Assembly (NCBI RefSeq): GCF_002531725.1
Contig: NZ_NWSQ01000037.1
Location: 1-49,629, forward strand
Direction of reading: 5' to 3'
Length of the DNA: 49,629 nt
From: Rhizobium sp. L43
GTDB lineage: Bacteria; Pseudomonadota; Alphaproteobacteria; Rhizobiales; Rhizobiaceae
The position numbers and the translations under genes were made by a program. The notes beneath the pieces were generated by a model. That model was not told the origin of the DNA. It ran no database searches and saw nothing but the letters and a program-made list of their open reading frames with translations. Within the stretch, counting starts at the first letter, position 1. Each line of letters starts with the position of its first letter. Of the stretch, positions 8,174 to 16,457 are shown piece by piece.

Positions 8174-8531
8174 ATCGGGGTCCGGCATCCCAAGATTCGC
8201 GAAAACCATGGTCGACCGATCCGCGCATGAGATTGCCGCCTATGGCCGCGAAAACTCCGCCGTCTGCAACAGCCGCGGACGAAACATTTTCTACAAATCA
8301 GTAGAAAGGAACGACCTGTCGCATGACGGCCTCCCGTGGTCCTGTCCTTCGGAGATTGGCGTGAGGGCGATCGATTGCTTCTTTTTATCCGTGACATAAG
8401 TGTATCTCAATGCTGCGGTTGGGGATTGTTAATCAGAAATGCCTAATGTAAATCTTAACGTGCACAAGTTGTGTGGGAGTCGAACTGCTACAATAACTGA
8501 TTAGGACATTCGGCCGAGGAGAGCCTTGGAC
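8174..8531. other. 358-bp intergenic region before the signalling operon
   Basis: The last 150 bp are AT-rich and should carry the operon promoter; TACAAT at 8489-8494 is a possible -10 box without a well-spaced -35. A GAGGAGAG ribosome-binding site at 8516-8523 serves the next gene. No hairpin terminator was found for the upstream operon. Confidence 0.35.
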
Positions 8532-10184
8532 ATGCGGAAAATTCGTGCGGCCCGCCCGGCCCGCGGAAAAATGGAGGCAAAAGTTTTGAGCTCGATCGAT
8601 CGGCTTTTGTTCTTTGACCGCGATTTCAATCCCGTCGAGAATTTGCTGGGCAATGAGCTGCCTGCTTCCGTCAAACCAGCAGCGTCGTTTTGGGAGCATT
8701 TTACAGAATTAGACAAATCGGAAATTACCCTCGCTTTCGCTTCCATGGGCGATGGTACCCAGCCTTTGCGGATATTTGGCGATCCCAGCAGGTCTGGGTG
8801 GCGCGGACTGACGATTTACAGGATCGGAGATCTGTTTGCCGTGGTTCGGTCCGAGGAACCTATCGACGAGGAGCGGGCAACCCTTTTGCATCTCGCCACC
8901 CACGATCCACTGACTGGACTGCCGAACCGACGCCAGTTCAGCGACGACCTCACCGAGTTGTTACAGGAGACCGCAGCCTCGAACGAGACCCTGTCCCTGA
9001 TGCAGCTCGACCTTGACGATTTCAAGCCCGTGAACGACACGCTCGGGCATCCGGCCGGAGACAAGCTTCTTCAATTCGCAGCAAAGCGTATTCAAGGCTG
9101 CCTCACCGCTGATGACAGAGCCTATCGACTGGCGGGTGACGAGTTCACCGTCATATCGATGGGCTCGGGGCATCCGGCCAAAGCACACCACCTGGCAGAA
9201 GCTTTGGTTGCCGCATTCAAAAAGCCCTTCACCATAGATGGCATCACGGTATTTGTTGGTACCAGCATTGGCATCTCGACCGCTCCACCGGATGGAACAA
9301 GTCCGGAGCAGCTGATGAAAGCCTCCGATCTCGCCCTCTACGCCGCGAAGAAAGAGGGACGCGGCCGGGCAAGCGCGTTTGATCCCTCAATGCTTGAATT
9401 GCTGGAGCAACGCGAACTGCTGCGCCGCAGCCTTCGCATGGCCTTGGTCCAACAGGAATTCTCCGTCGAATACCAACCCATCGCCGAGGGCGGCTGCATT
9501 GTCGGCTTCGAAGCATTGCTGAGGTGGCACCACCCTCTCCTTGGAAATATTCCCCCCGTGACATTCATTCCGATGGCTGAGGCCGATGGACTGATGCCGG
9601 AAATAGGTGCATGGGTTTTGGAGCAGGCATGCCGCGAGGCAATGAAGTGGCCGCCGAACTACCTCGTCGCCGTCAATGTGTCGGCGGCTGAATTCTTGAC
9701 GAGCGGCCTCACCGATCGGATATCCCAGACGCTCGACCTGGTCGGGTTGCCGCCCGATCGTCTGGAACTCGAGATAACCGAAAGCGTGCTGCTTGAGCGG
9801 ACCGTCAATAACATCGATACCTTGAATACGCTCAACGTGCTGGGGTTACGAATCTCGCTGGATGATTTCGGGACCGAATATTCTTCGCTGAGCTATCTGA
9901 AGACATTCCCTTTCGACACGATCAAAATCGACAAATACTTTATCACCGATCTCGAAAGCGATCCGAAAAGTCAGACAATCGTCCGCTGTATTGTGGACCT
10001 GGCACATGGTCTCGACATGCAGGTGACAGCCGAAGGTGTTGAAACGCCGGCTCAAGCGGAATGGCTGCGCAGCGTGGGCTGCGACAGGCTCCAAGGCTAT
10101 TTGGTGAGCAGGCCGCTACCGGTCGAGGCAATCGACGAGTTCATCGCCCGGGCAGAAACATCTGTGCAGCACGCTCTGCCATAA
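8532..10184 (+). CDS. GGDEF-EAL domain protein (c-di-GMP turnover)
   Basis: A 550-residue soluble protein: an N-terminal sensor-like region (about 1-115, PAS-like), a GGDEF domain (about 120-285) and an EAL domain (about 295-545). The cyclase motif is AGDEF at 201-205, so its first Gly is Ala and activity is uncertain. The EAL site looks intact: EALLRW at 327, NVSAAEF, EITESVL, DDFGTEYSSLSYL, IKIDKYF, AEGVET and QGYL. It is therefore mainly a predicted phosphodiesterase. A TTG at 8526 is an alternative start with closer Shine-Dalgarno spacing. It heads an operon of SpoIIE/STAS partner-switch genes, recalling SiaABCD, where c-di-GMP is controlled by such a switch. Confidence 0.9.
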   Translation: MRKIRAARPARGKMEAKVLSSIDRLLFFDRDFNPVENLLGNELPASVKPAASFWEHFTELDKSEITLAFASMGDGTQPLRIFGDPSRSGWRGLTIYRIGDLFAVVRSEEPIDEERATLLHLATHDPLTGLPNRRQFSDDLTELLQETAASNETLSLMQLDLDDFKPVNDTLGHPAGDKLLQFAAKRIQGCLTADDRAYRLAGDEFTVISMGSGHPAKAHHLAEALVAAFKKPFTIDGITVFVGTSIGISTAPPDGTSPEQLMKASDLALYAAKKEGRGRASAFDPSMLELLEQRELLRRSLRMALVQQEFSVEYQPIAEGGCIVGFEALLRWHHPLLGNIPPVTFIPMAEADGLMPEIGAWVLEQACREAMKWPPNYLVAVNVSAAEFLTSGLTDRISQTLDLVGLPPDRLELEITESVLLERTVNNIDTLNTLNVLGLRISLDDFGTEYSSLSYLKTFPFDTIKIDKYFITDLESDPKSQTIVRCIVDLAHGLDMQVTAEGVETPAQAEWLRSVGCDRLQGYLVSRPLPVEAIDEFIARAETSVQHALP

Positions 10185-10259
10185 CGAACAACCGATTTTT
10201 TGCCGTGCCTTTAGCTATCGCAAGCATTAGCCTGACGCCCCGGGCAAAACTGATGGAGG

Positions 10260-10739
10260 GTGGATTTGGAAGAGGAAGCATCTGGCTTCGACGACCACGC
10301 ATTCGTGCCGATGGTATCGCTGGAAATGAACCTTGCGATGTTCAAATCCCGATGGCAGCTTTGCGACGGGATTACCGAATATCTCTCGGAAATCCTGGGC
10401 CAAAGCCACAGCGATCCGGCTCGATATTCCAATTTCCTTTCCGTCGCAGCAAACGAGCTCGTTGAACTTGCTTTCCGTTCGACCAGAGCGCCTGGAAGGA
10501 TCAGGTTCGGTCTCTATCGCAGCGCGACATTCAATCGGCTGAGAATTGCGTTTCCTCGCGAGGACGCATTTGACCGCCAGCCTGTCGCCGGGTCCGCAGA
10601 GCTGGTCACGAAGTCCGAAGAAACAGTCTTGCTCCGAGATTTGGCGACAATATTCCGCGCCGCTATCCGCATTGAAGAAGACGACGTGCACGGGATGCAA
10701 ATCATCGCGGATTTCCCCTCCAGGGAGGACTTCCAATGA
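10260..10739 (+). CDS. degenerate GHKL/SiaB-like switch protein (putative pseudokinase)
   Basis: About 159 residues, with no confident family name. The core YSNFLSVAANELVELAFRST aligns with the N-box region (YLSNELIENAVKF) of the second switch protein encoded at 14279, and both are followed by a similar beta strand. Here the key Asn of the ENA box is Leu, and no GxGxG lid is visible, so ATP binding is doubtful. I infer a paralogue that lost kinase activity and serves as a binding partner. Start uncertain: GTG 10260 overlaps its own GGAGGG, so TTG 10266 or ATG 10311 may be used. Its stop overlaps the next ATG (ATGA). Confidence 0.6.
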   Translation: MDLEEEASGFDDHAFVPMVSLEMNLAMFKSRWQLCDGITEYLSEILGQSHSDPARYSNFLSVAANELVELAFRSTRAPGRIRFGLYRSATFNRLRIAFPREDAFDRQPVAGSAELVTKSEETVLLRDLATIFRAAIRIEEDDVHGMQIIADFPSREDFQ

Positions 10740-11908
10740 ACCTGCTTCCCCTGCCCTTCACCGCGCATTTCGATCCGACAAATCAGGAACTTTTGCTGGC
10801 TGGCAAGATGCGGCCCGAAAGCGCCGGTGAGATTGCCGATGTCCTGAAGCTCGTGCGGCAAAGTTTGGAAAAATACAGCGGGGTCGTTTACCTCAATGTG
10901 AAACGTCTGACACACATCAACATGACGGCCTTCGCCGCCCTGTCCGATGTCCTGACGGCAAGCTGCCGGGCCAGGCCGGAACGGAGGATCGTCATCATTA
11001 CGTCGAGCGTGGTGGCATGGTCGACCTCGTTGTTCGAGACCTTGGTCGCCTCCCAACCAAACTTGTCGGTCGAAGTCTACGACTCGGCATTTTATCCGGG
11101 CCAGACCTTCGTCGAGGATGAGAGTTTCATTCCCATTCTGCGCACCCAGACGAAAATGACATGGAGGCACGAACGCGAACTGCTGCCTCGCCATGGCCTG
11201 CGCAACGGCCTTGTCATCGCCGATATCTGCTGCGGAATTGGTGATTTTGCCGCCCTGGTTCAGCGGGAGTTCAAACCGGCACGCCTTGTCGCGCTGGATC
11301 ATTCCGTGCGCAGCCTCGATTATGCCCGCAAGGTCGCTGCCGATTTCGATCTGCAGGGAATCGAGTACACCTATGGTGACGCCTCGCAAATGCTGCTTCG
11401 AGACAACCAATTTGACTTTGTCACCTGCCGACATTCGCTGCAGATTTTCGACCGTCCCGAGATGCTGCTGCGGGAGCTTTACCGAATCTGCAAACCAGGC
11501 GGCCGCGTCTACATCACCAACGAGAAAAATTCGCATTGCCTGGGCGAGCCACATGCTGAAACAATAAAATGGACTTACGAGGAGGTCGCCAAACTGTTCA
11601 GGCATTTCCACATGGATGTCGAAATGGGGCCGAAAAGCCGCCATCTCCTTGCCGATGCGGGGTTCGATGACATCAAGGTCGACTGCTTCATGGTGACCAA
11701 CCTTGATGGGGATCCCCAGGACTTCGCAGACATCATCGAAGCTTGGGAAAATGTCTACGCCGGTGAGATGGCCGTCCGACGGGGCGACTCCGTGGATTTC
11801 ATTCGCAGGTTCCGGCAGGGATTCAAGGATCACATCTTTGCCGCTCTTCACCCCAAGGGTTACGCAGGCTGGCCGATCTGGGCTGCATCCGGAAGAAAGC
11901 CGCTGTAA
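10736..11908 (+). CDS. STAS domain-SAM methyltransferase fusion protein
   Basis: A 390-residue fusion. Residues about 1-115 are STAS-like (LLLAGKMRPESAGEIADVL, VVYLNVKRLTHINMTAFAAL). Residues about 155-300 are a class I SAM methyltransferase: motif I VIADICCGIGDFAAL, post-I LVALDHSVRSLDYARK, QFDFVTCRHSLQIF, and CKPGGRVYITNEKN, a UbiE-type pattern. In the STAS part the NSSG phosphorylation site of the small STAS protein at 14847 reads NMTA, so only a Thr remains. It is coupled at both ends (ATGA with the upstream gene, TAATG with the phosphatase). I infer that the partner switch controls methylation of an unknown target. Confidence 0.8.
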   Translation: MNLLPLPFTAHFDPTNQELLLAGKMRPESAGEIADVLKLVRQSLEKYSGVVYLNVKRLTHINMTAFAALSDVLTASCRARPERRIVIITSSVVAWSTSLFETLVASQPNLSVEVYDSAFYPGQTFVEDESFIPILRTQTKMTWRHERELLPRHGLRNGLVIADICCGIGDFAALVQREFKPARLVALDHSVRSLDYARKVAADFDLQGIEYTYGDASQMLLRDNQFDFVTCRHSLQIFDRPEMLLRELYRICKPGGRVYITNEKNSHCLGEPHAETIKWTYEEVAKLFRHFHMDVEMGPKSRHLLADAGFDDIKVDCFMVTNLDGDPQDFADIIEAWENVYAGEMAVRRGDSVDFIRRFRQGFKDHIFAALHPKGYAGWPIWAASGRKPL

Positions 11909-14274
11909 TGGACGCGCAATTATCGAAGAGACCGGCAGGATTGGCCTCGTTTCGGGCAAAGTTCATCCTGGTCGTCGGCGGAGCCGTCCTCTTTGACCTG
12001 CTGGTCAGCGGTGGACTGGCGCTTTGGAACGTTCAGAGGCTATCGCGTGACGCGACGCTCGAGGTCGGCCAGGGTCTTGAGGCTGCGAGCCAGGAATACA
12101 TCGGCACTTATGCCGATTCGACCGCAGCCCAGGTGAGCCTGCTGCTGCGGCAGGTTCATAGCGACGTCGGTACCCTGGCAGGTGTGCTCCAGGCGCAGAT
12201 CGACGATCCCGAGCGGAATTCGGACGTCGGCGCGGCAATCGCTCGCACTTCTCCGGGCAGCGTCAGCCTGTCCTACGATCAGAAGGGGAAGTGGTCCCAG
12301 AACGCTCCGGGTTCTGTCTCTGTTGTGAGCGTCTGGGGGTACTTGCTCGGACAAGATCATAGACCGAGGGCCGATGTGGAGAGCGATATCCAGGCGAGCG
12401 CTGTTCTGGATCTTATTGCGCCGAGCCTGATGCAGCACGGTGCTTCAAAGCTGCAGATGTATTATATCGGCTCGAAAGCACGACCGATCTTCAGGACCGC
12501 GCCCTATACCGACCAGGCTCAGACCTTCGACCGGCTTTATCCCGGTCACAACGAGGCCGATTTCTGGGACTTCTTTTTTCCCGGACTTTATGAGTCCTGG
12601 CAGGGCTGGGCCAAGGATATGAAAACGCGTCCGGTCGCCGACGATATAACCCAGACAGCGCCCTATACCGATGCTATTACCGGCAAGCTGATCGTCAGTT
12701 TCTTCCATCCATTGTGGACAGCCGACAGGAAGGACGTTGCCGGGACGGCCGGCGCCGATATCACACTCGACCAGCTCGCACAGATTGTTGAGAATGTGAA
12801 AGTGGCCCAGTCCGGCTTTGGATTTCTGGCAATGTCCGACGGAAACGTCGTGGCGATCAACGGCACAGGAGAAAAAACCCTCGGTCTGCGTTCTGCGAGC
12901 GATGCGGGCGGAGCCGGCGCCGGCGCCTTGACCGGCCTGCAGCGCTCGCTGAAGGGAAGCTCCCAGCCTGCCATCGCCAAACTGGCTCTTGACCGAGAAC
13001 AGGGCATTCAGCACCTGCTGTTGCAGCAGGACGGCAACGAGGTCCCCTATATCGTTATCGTCAAGAAACTGCCGGCGACCAATCTCTGGGTCAGTGGCCC
13101 GGTTCGGCAAGAGGCGATGTTGCTGGGGGTGGTTGTGCCCGAGCGAGAAATCGAGGCCTCGCTCTATGCGGCCCAGGCCAAGATTTCCGAGGCGACGAAC
13201 CGGATCGTGCTCTACCAAATCCTAGCGATTTTGATGTCATTGCTGATCGTGACCATCGCGGTATTTGCCGCCTCGAAACGAATAACCGGCGGCATCAGTG
13301 CACTCGCAGGTGCCGCCAAACGTATTCAGGCGAAGGATTATTCGGTCAGGGTGGCCATAACAAGCAAGGATGAAGTCGGCGCGGCTGGCGAAGCATTCAA
13401 TCGGATGGCCCAAGAGATCAGCTATCACACGGAAAATCTCGAACAGCTCGTCGAGGAGCGAACCGCTCAGATCGCAGATGCAAAGGAAGAGATTTCGATG
13501 CTGAATTCACAACTTCAGCGAGAAAATAGGCGTCTCGGAACAGAGCTGGCCGTCGCCGAGAGAATCCAGTTGATGGTTCTTCCGCTGCATCAGGAGCTTG
13601 AGGACTTTCAGGCGCTCGAGATCGCCGCCTATATGAGACCGGCGGAAGAAGTCGGCGGCGATTATTACGACGTTTTGAAGAGCGGAAGCCGGTTGAAGAT
13701 CGGCATCGGCGACGTCACCGGACACGGGCTGGAAAGCGGCGTGTTGATGCTGATGGTTCAGTCCGTCGCCCGCGCCCTGCAGGAAGCCGGAAATACCGAT
13801 GCGGTGAAATTTCTCACCAATCTGAACAGCGCCCTGTTTAAGAACATCGTCAGGACGAAAATCGATAAGCACCTCACTCTGGCGTTTCTTGACTACGACG
13901 GAAAAGAGATGATCCTGTCGGGACAACACGAGGAAGTTGTCGTCGTGCGGGCGAACGGCGAGGTCGAGCGAATAGACACCATGGATCTGGGCATTCCGAT
14001 CGGGCTGGAAGCCGATATTTCCGCTTTCATCAAAACCCGTGAAATCGCGTTCGAGACGGGAGACCTCATACTCTTGCACACCGACGGCGTAACAGAAGCC
14101 GCAAACGACGCGGGAGAACTCTTCGGCATCGAACGTCTCTGCCGCGAAGCACTTCGCTTGAAGGGTCAGGATGCCGAGAAAGTCGTTTCCGGAATTGTAG
14201 CGGCATTGATGCGCTTTGTCGGATCGCAGAAGATTTACGACGACATCACCCTTCTCGCCGTGCGGCATAGGTGA
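11908..14274 (+). CDS. membrane SpoIIE/PP2C phosphatase with HAMP domain (RsbU/SiaA-like)
   Basis: A 788-residue sensor phosphatase: transmembrane helix (about 18-40), a long periplasmic Cache-like domain (about 41-430), a second helix (433-456), HAMP (about 457-510), coiled coil (about 510-550) and a SpoIIE/PP2C domain (about 560-788). The metal-binding acids are intact: D585 in GGDYYD, D602 in GDVTGHG, D726 in TDGVTE and D778-D779 in DDITLL. In SpoIIE, RsbU and SiaA, this domain dephosphorylates a STAS protein in answer to an external signal. The likely substrate is the STAS protein at 14847. Ligand unknown. Start codon shares one base with the methyltransferase stop. Confidence 0.93.
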   Translation: MDAQLSKRPAGLASFRAKFILVVGGAVLFDLLVSGGLALWNVQRLSRDATLEVGQGLEAASQEYIGTYADSTAAQVSLLLRQVHSDVGTLAGVLQAQIDDPERNSDVGAAIARTSPGSVSLSYDQKGKWSQNAPGSVSVVSVWGYLLGQDHRPRADVESDIQASAVLDLIAPSLMQHGASKLQMYYIGSKARPIFRTAPYTDQAQTFDRLYPGHNEADFWDFFFPGLYESWQGWAKDMKTRPVADDITQTAPYTDAITGKLIVSFFHPLWTADRKDVAGTAGADITLDQLAQIVENVKVAQSGFGFLAMSDGNVVAINGTGEKTLGLRSASDAGGAGAGALTGLQRSLKGSSQPAIAKLALDREQGIQHLLLQQDGNEVPYIVIVKKLPATNLWVSGPVRQEAMLLGVVVPEREIEASLYAAQAKISEATNRIVLYQILAILMSLLIVTIAVFAASKRITGGISALAGAAKRIQAKDYSVRVAITSKDEVGAAGEAFNRMAQEISYHTENLEQLVEERTAQIADAKEEISMLNSQLQRENRRLGTELAVAERIQLMVLPLHQELEDFQALEIAAYMRPAEEVGGDYYDVLKSGSRLKIGIGDVTGHGLESGVLMLMVQSVARALQEAGNTDAVKFLTNLNSALFKNIVRTKIDKHLTLAFLDYDGKEMILSGQHEEVVVVRANGEVERIDTMDLGIPIGLEADISAFIKTREIAFETGDLILLHTDGVTEAANDAGELFGIERLCREALRLKGQDAEKVVSGIVAALMRFVGSQKIYDDITLLAVRHR

Positions 14275-14278
14275 GACA

Positions 14279-14839
14279 ATGACGCCAACGGTATACGGCA
14301 TGGAATCTCTGGCTGATATAAGCTTAGGCTCGGGCACTCGCCTCACCTTAAGCGACGGACCGCTTCAGCTGGGATGGAAGCACTCGGGAATGACGGCGGA
14401 CTTCATAGCGGAAGTCATGGCTCTGCCGTATTCACGTTCAAAGAAAGACTACATGCAGGCGCATCATGACATCGAATATCTCAGCAACGAATTGATTGAA
14501 AATGCCGTCAAGTTTCGACAGCCTGGCGAGATCCTCATTGAAGCCGGCATATTCGACGGAGCTTTTCTGATAAGGGTGAAGAACACGATCGATGGCGTGA
14601 CATCGTCCCGCTTCCAGCAACTGCTGCATCGCCTCCAATCGAAAGACCCGGGGGAACTTCTTCTTGAGCAAATCGAAACCAATGCCATATCGACAACGAG
14701 CGGTTCGGGCTTGGGATTGCTCACGCTTCTGAGCGACTACGAGGCAAAAATGGCTTGGGCGTTCGAAGAGAACAATGACCAGCGCATCATACTGACGACG
14801 ACTGCAGCCGTGGCGATGCCGCCCTCCTCCAATCCGTGA
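14279..14839 (+). CDS. GHKL-type ATP-binding switch kinase (SiaB/DUF6272-like)
   Basis: A 186-residue protein with a GHKL-like ATP site: N-box HDIEYLSNELIENAVKFRQ (about 64-82) and a glycine lid TTSGSGLGLLTLLSDY (about 139-154). By analogy with SpoIIAB, RsbW and SiaB it should phosphorylate the STAS protein encoded 7 bp downstream, opposing the phosphatase encoded upstream. It starts 4 bp after the phosphatase stop. No DNA-binding or sigma factor gene is nearby, so the output may be c-di-GMP or the methyltransferase rather than a sigma factor. A second ATG at 14300 is an alternative start. Confidence 0.75.
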   Translation: MTPTVYGMESLADISLGSGTRLTLSDGPLQLGWKHSGMTADFIAEVMALPYSRSKKDYMQAHHDIEYLSNELIENAVKFRQPGEILIEAGIFDGAFLIRVKNTIDGVTSSRFQQLLHRLQSKDPGELLLEQIETNAISTTSGSGLGLLTLLSDYEAKMAWAFEENNDQRIILTTTAAVAMPPSSNP

Positions 14840-14846
14840 GCGAAGA

Positions 14847-15185
14847 ATGGAAATCAGCGACGAAAACTTCCGCGTATGGGCGGAAAGAAACCAGGTATAT
14901 TTCGACGGCGTATTCCGGCTGGCAGGACCGGACGCCTATGCACCCATTTATTCATTGATTTCAGGCCTGCTTCATGAGGGGCACGAACAGGTGACGTTCA
15001 ACCTGACCGGTCTCGAGTTTCTCAATTCCTCGGGCATAAATCTCCTGGCCAAATTGACGATCGAAGCCAGAAAGATGGGCGACCTGCTGCTCGTCATCAA
15101 AGGCACCAATCTATATCCCTGGCAAGCCAAGTCGCTGCCGAACCTCAAGAAGCTACACCCGCTTCTCGATTTGCGCCTGGCGTGA
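14847..15185 (+). CDS. STAS domain anti-sigma-factor-antagonist-like protein
   Basis: A 112-residue stand-alone STAS protein. The motif TFNLTGLEFLNSSGINLLAK carries the Ser pair at the position phosphorylated in SpoIIAA/RsbV. Length and beta/alpha pattern fit the family, with an unusual N-terminal EISDENFRVWAERN extension. It ends the signalling operon. It is the expected substrate of the adjacent GHKL kinase and of the SpoIIE phosphatase, and its phosphorylation state should decide its binding partner. Partner unknown. Confidence 0.85.
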   Translation: MEISDENFRVWAERNQVYFDGVFRLAGPDAYAPIYSLISGLLHEGHEQVTFNLTGLEFLNSSGINLLAKLTIEARKMGDLLLVIKGTNLYPWQAKSLPNLKKLHPLLDLRLA

Positions 15186-15429
15186 TTCTCCTTCGGTCCA
15201 ACCGGGACGCTTGCGTGAGGGGCATCGGCCTCCGCTGACCCGTGCGGATATCGCCTGACGCCGGCCCGGGTGATGATATGGATTTGTTAAGTACTTCCAT
15301 TTGTTTAGGACCATAGTCGGATCGACATCCGGACCTCGGGCCGATGTGCAAGATGCAATCAAGGTCTAACCTCTGACACTCCAGACGCGATGCACTCACA
15401 CCGCGCTTGATGAGCCGATCCGGAGGAAA

Positions 15430-16092
15430 ATGATGCGGATAGCAACTTTGGCGTCCTTGGCCGCACTCTCGCTGGCCCTTGCAGCAAGCCCGGCAACCAT
15501 TGCAGGCTTCGACATATCAGCGCTCGCAAAGGACGGCGGCAACGGCGGCGGAAATGGTGGTGGCAACGGCGGCGGCAATGGTGGTGGCAATGGCGGCGGC
15601 AATGGAAACAGCGGCAGCCACGGCAGCAGCAACCAGGGCAGTGGCTCAAGCCATCGCAACGGAGCAACGCATGGCAGCACCAAATCGTCGGGCGTGAAAG
15701 GCAAATCCACTGACGCAGGCAAAAAATCCAAGGCTGACGAGACCACGAAAGAGAAGAACCTGTCGGCGCAACTTGCGGGCCTGAACTCTCTGAAGCGGAA
15801 TTACAAGGCGTTGATGCATACGTCGGACCCACGCATGACCGCCATCGCGGCCTATGCCGTGGCTTATGCCCAATACGAAATCGACAATGGAACCGAGCCC
15901 GCAGCCGATGACCCTCTGTTGGGGGACGCGGCGCTGGAGGAGGCATTGGCGTCCGCAACGAAAACCGGTCAGGTCAGCCCGGCCGTTCTTGACCAAGCCA
16001 AGACCATCCTTGGCGTGGGCGACGCGAATGGAAAGATCGATCAAATCCGCACCTCGCTGGAACAACGTCCCCCGGCAACGTCAGACGAATAG
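15430..16092 (+). CDS. secreted Gly/Asn-repeat protein of unknown function
   Basis: A 220-residue protein with a clear signal peptide (MMRIATLASLAALSLALAAS, cleavage probably near residue 25). A low-complexity NGGG repeat (about 38-57) is followed by a Ser/Lys-rich linker and a helical C-terminal domain (KNLSAQLAGLNSLKRNYKAL, MTAIAAYAVAYAQYEIDNGT). The C-terminal domain resembles no family I can name, but similar Gly-rich hypothetical proteins are common in rhizobia. GGAGG precedes ATG 15430 closely. It stands alone and is followed by a strong terminator. It is probably periplasmic or cell-surface. Confidence 0.75.
   Translation: MMRIATLASLAALSLALAASPATIAGFDISALAKDGGNGGGNGGGNGGGNGGGNGGGNGNSGSHGSSNQGSGSSHRNGATHGSTKSSGVKGKSTDAGKKSKADETTKEKNLSAQLAGLNSLKRNYKALMHTSDPRMTAIAAYAVAYAQYEIDNGTEPAADDPLLGDAALEEALASATKTGQVSPAVLDQAKTILGVGDANGKIDQIRTSLEQRPPATSDE
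15541..15600 (+). repeat. five tandem 12-bp units (AAYGGNGGNGGN) in coding sequence
   Basis: Five 12-base units at 15541, 15553, 15565, 15577 and 15589 encode five NGGG peptides. They differ only at third positions, so selection appears to keep the peptide. Copy number may vary between strains by slippage or unequal exchange. Confidence 0.85.
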
Positions 16093-16150
16093 CCGCGCGT
16101 GAGGTGCAGGCGGTGCGAAGCGCCCCAGAATGGCTCCGCACTAAATTACG

Positions 16151-16193
16151 AGAGCATTTCCGTTTGTTTGAGTAACGGAAATGCTCTTTTTTT
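16151..16193. terminator. strong intrinsic terminator, 14-bp stem
   Basis: AGAGCATTTCCGTT (16151-16164) pairs perfectly with AACGGAAATGCTCT (16174-16187) around a 9-nt loop and is followed by T6. It ends the transcript of the Gly-rich protein gene 59 bp upstream. Confidence 0.88.
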
Positions 16194-16260
16194 GCGCAAT
16201 TTTGGGATCAAAGCTGCTGTAGATGTGGGCAGCAGCCCCATCCGGCTGCCGCCACCGACC

Positions 16261-16425
16261 GGGGTCGAGCCACGGGTCTCGACCCGTCCTTCGGACCCCC
16301 GCTCGCGGGGCGAAGGTGGTATGCCGCACCGCCTTCCCTCATCCTCAACATTGCGTTTGGCACGTCCCCTCTCCCCGTTTTTTACGGGGGTCCGAAAGAC
16401 GGGACGAGACCGATGGCTCGTCCCC
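16261..16425. repeat. 41-bp imperfect inverted repeat between convergent genes
   Basis: The arms at 16261-16301 and 16385-16425 match at 36 of 41 positions in reverse complement and enclose 83 bp that contain smaller GC palindromes. It fills the gap between two convergent genes. It may be a non-autonomous palindromic element or simply a large bidirectional terminator. No target-site duplication was found by eye. Confidence 0.7.
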
Positions 16426-16457
16426 GGCAAGGGTTAGGGTGAGGGGCAGCTTTTGGT

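Noticed and set aside
10514..11959. Long antisense frame (481 codons) opposite the STAS-methyltransferase gene
   Set aside because: It has no recognisable domain and lies fully over a gene with clear motifs; it is a GC-bias shadow.
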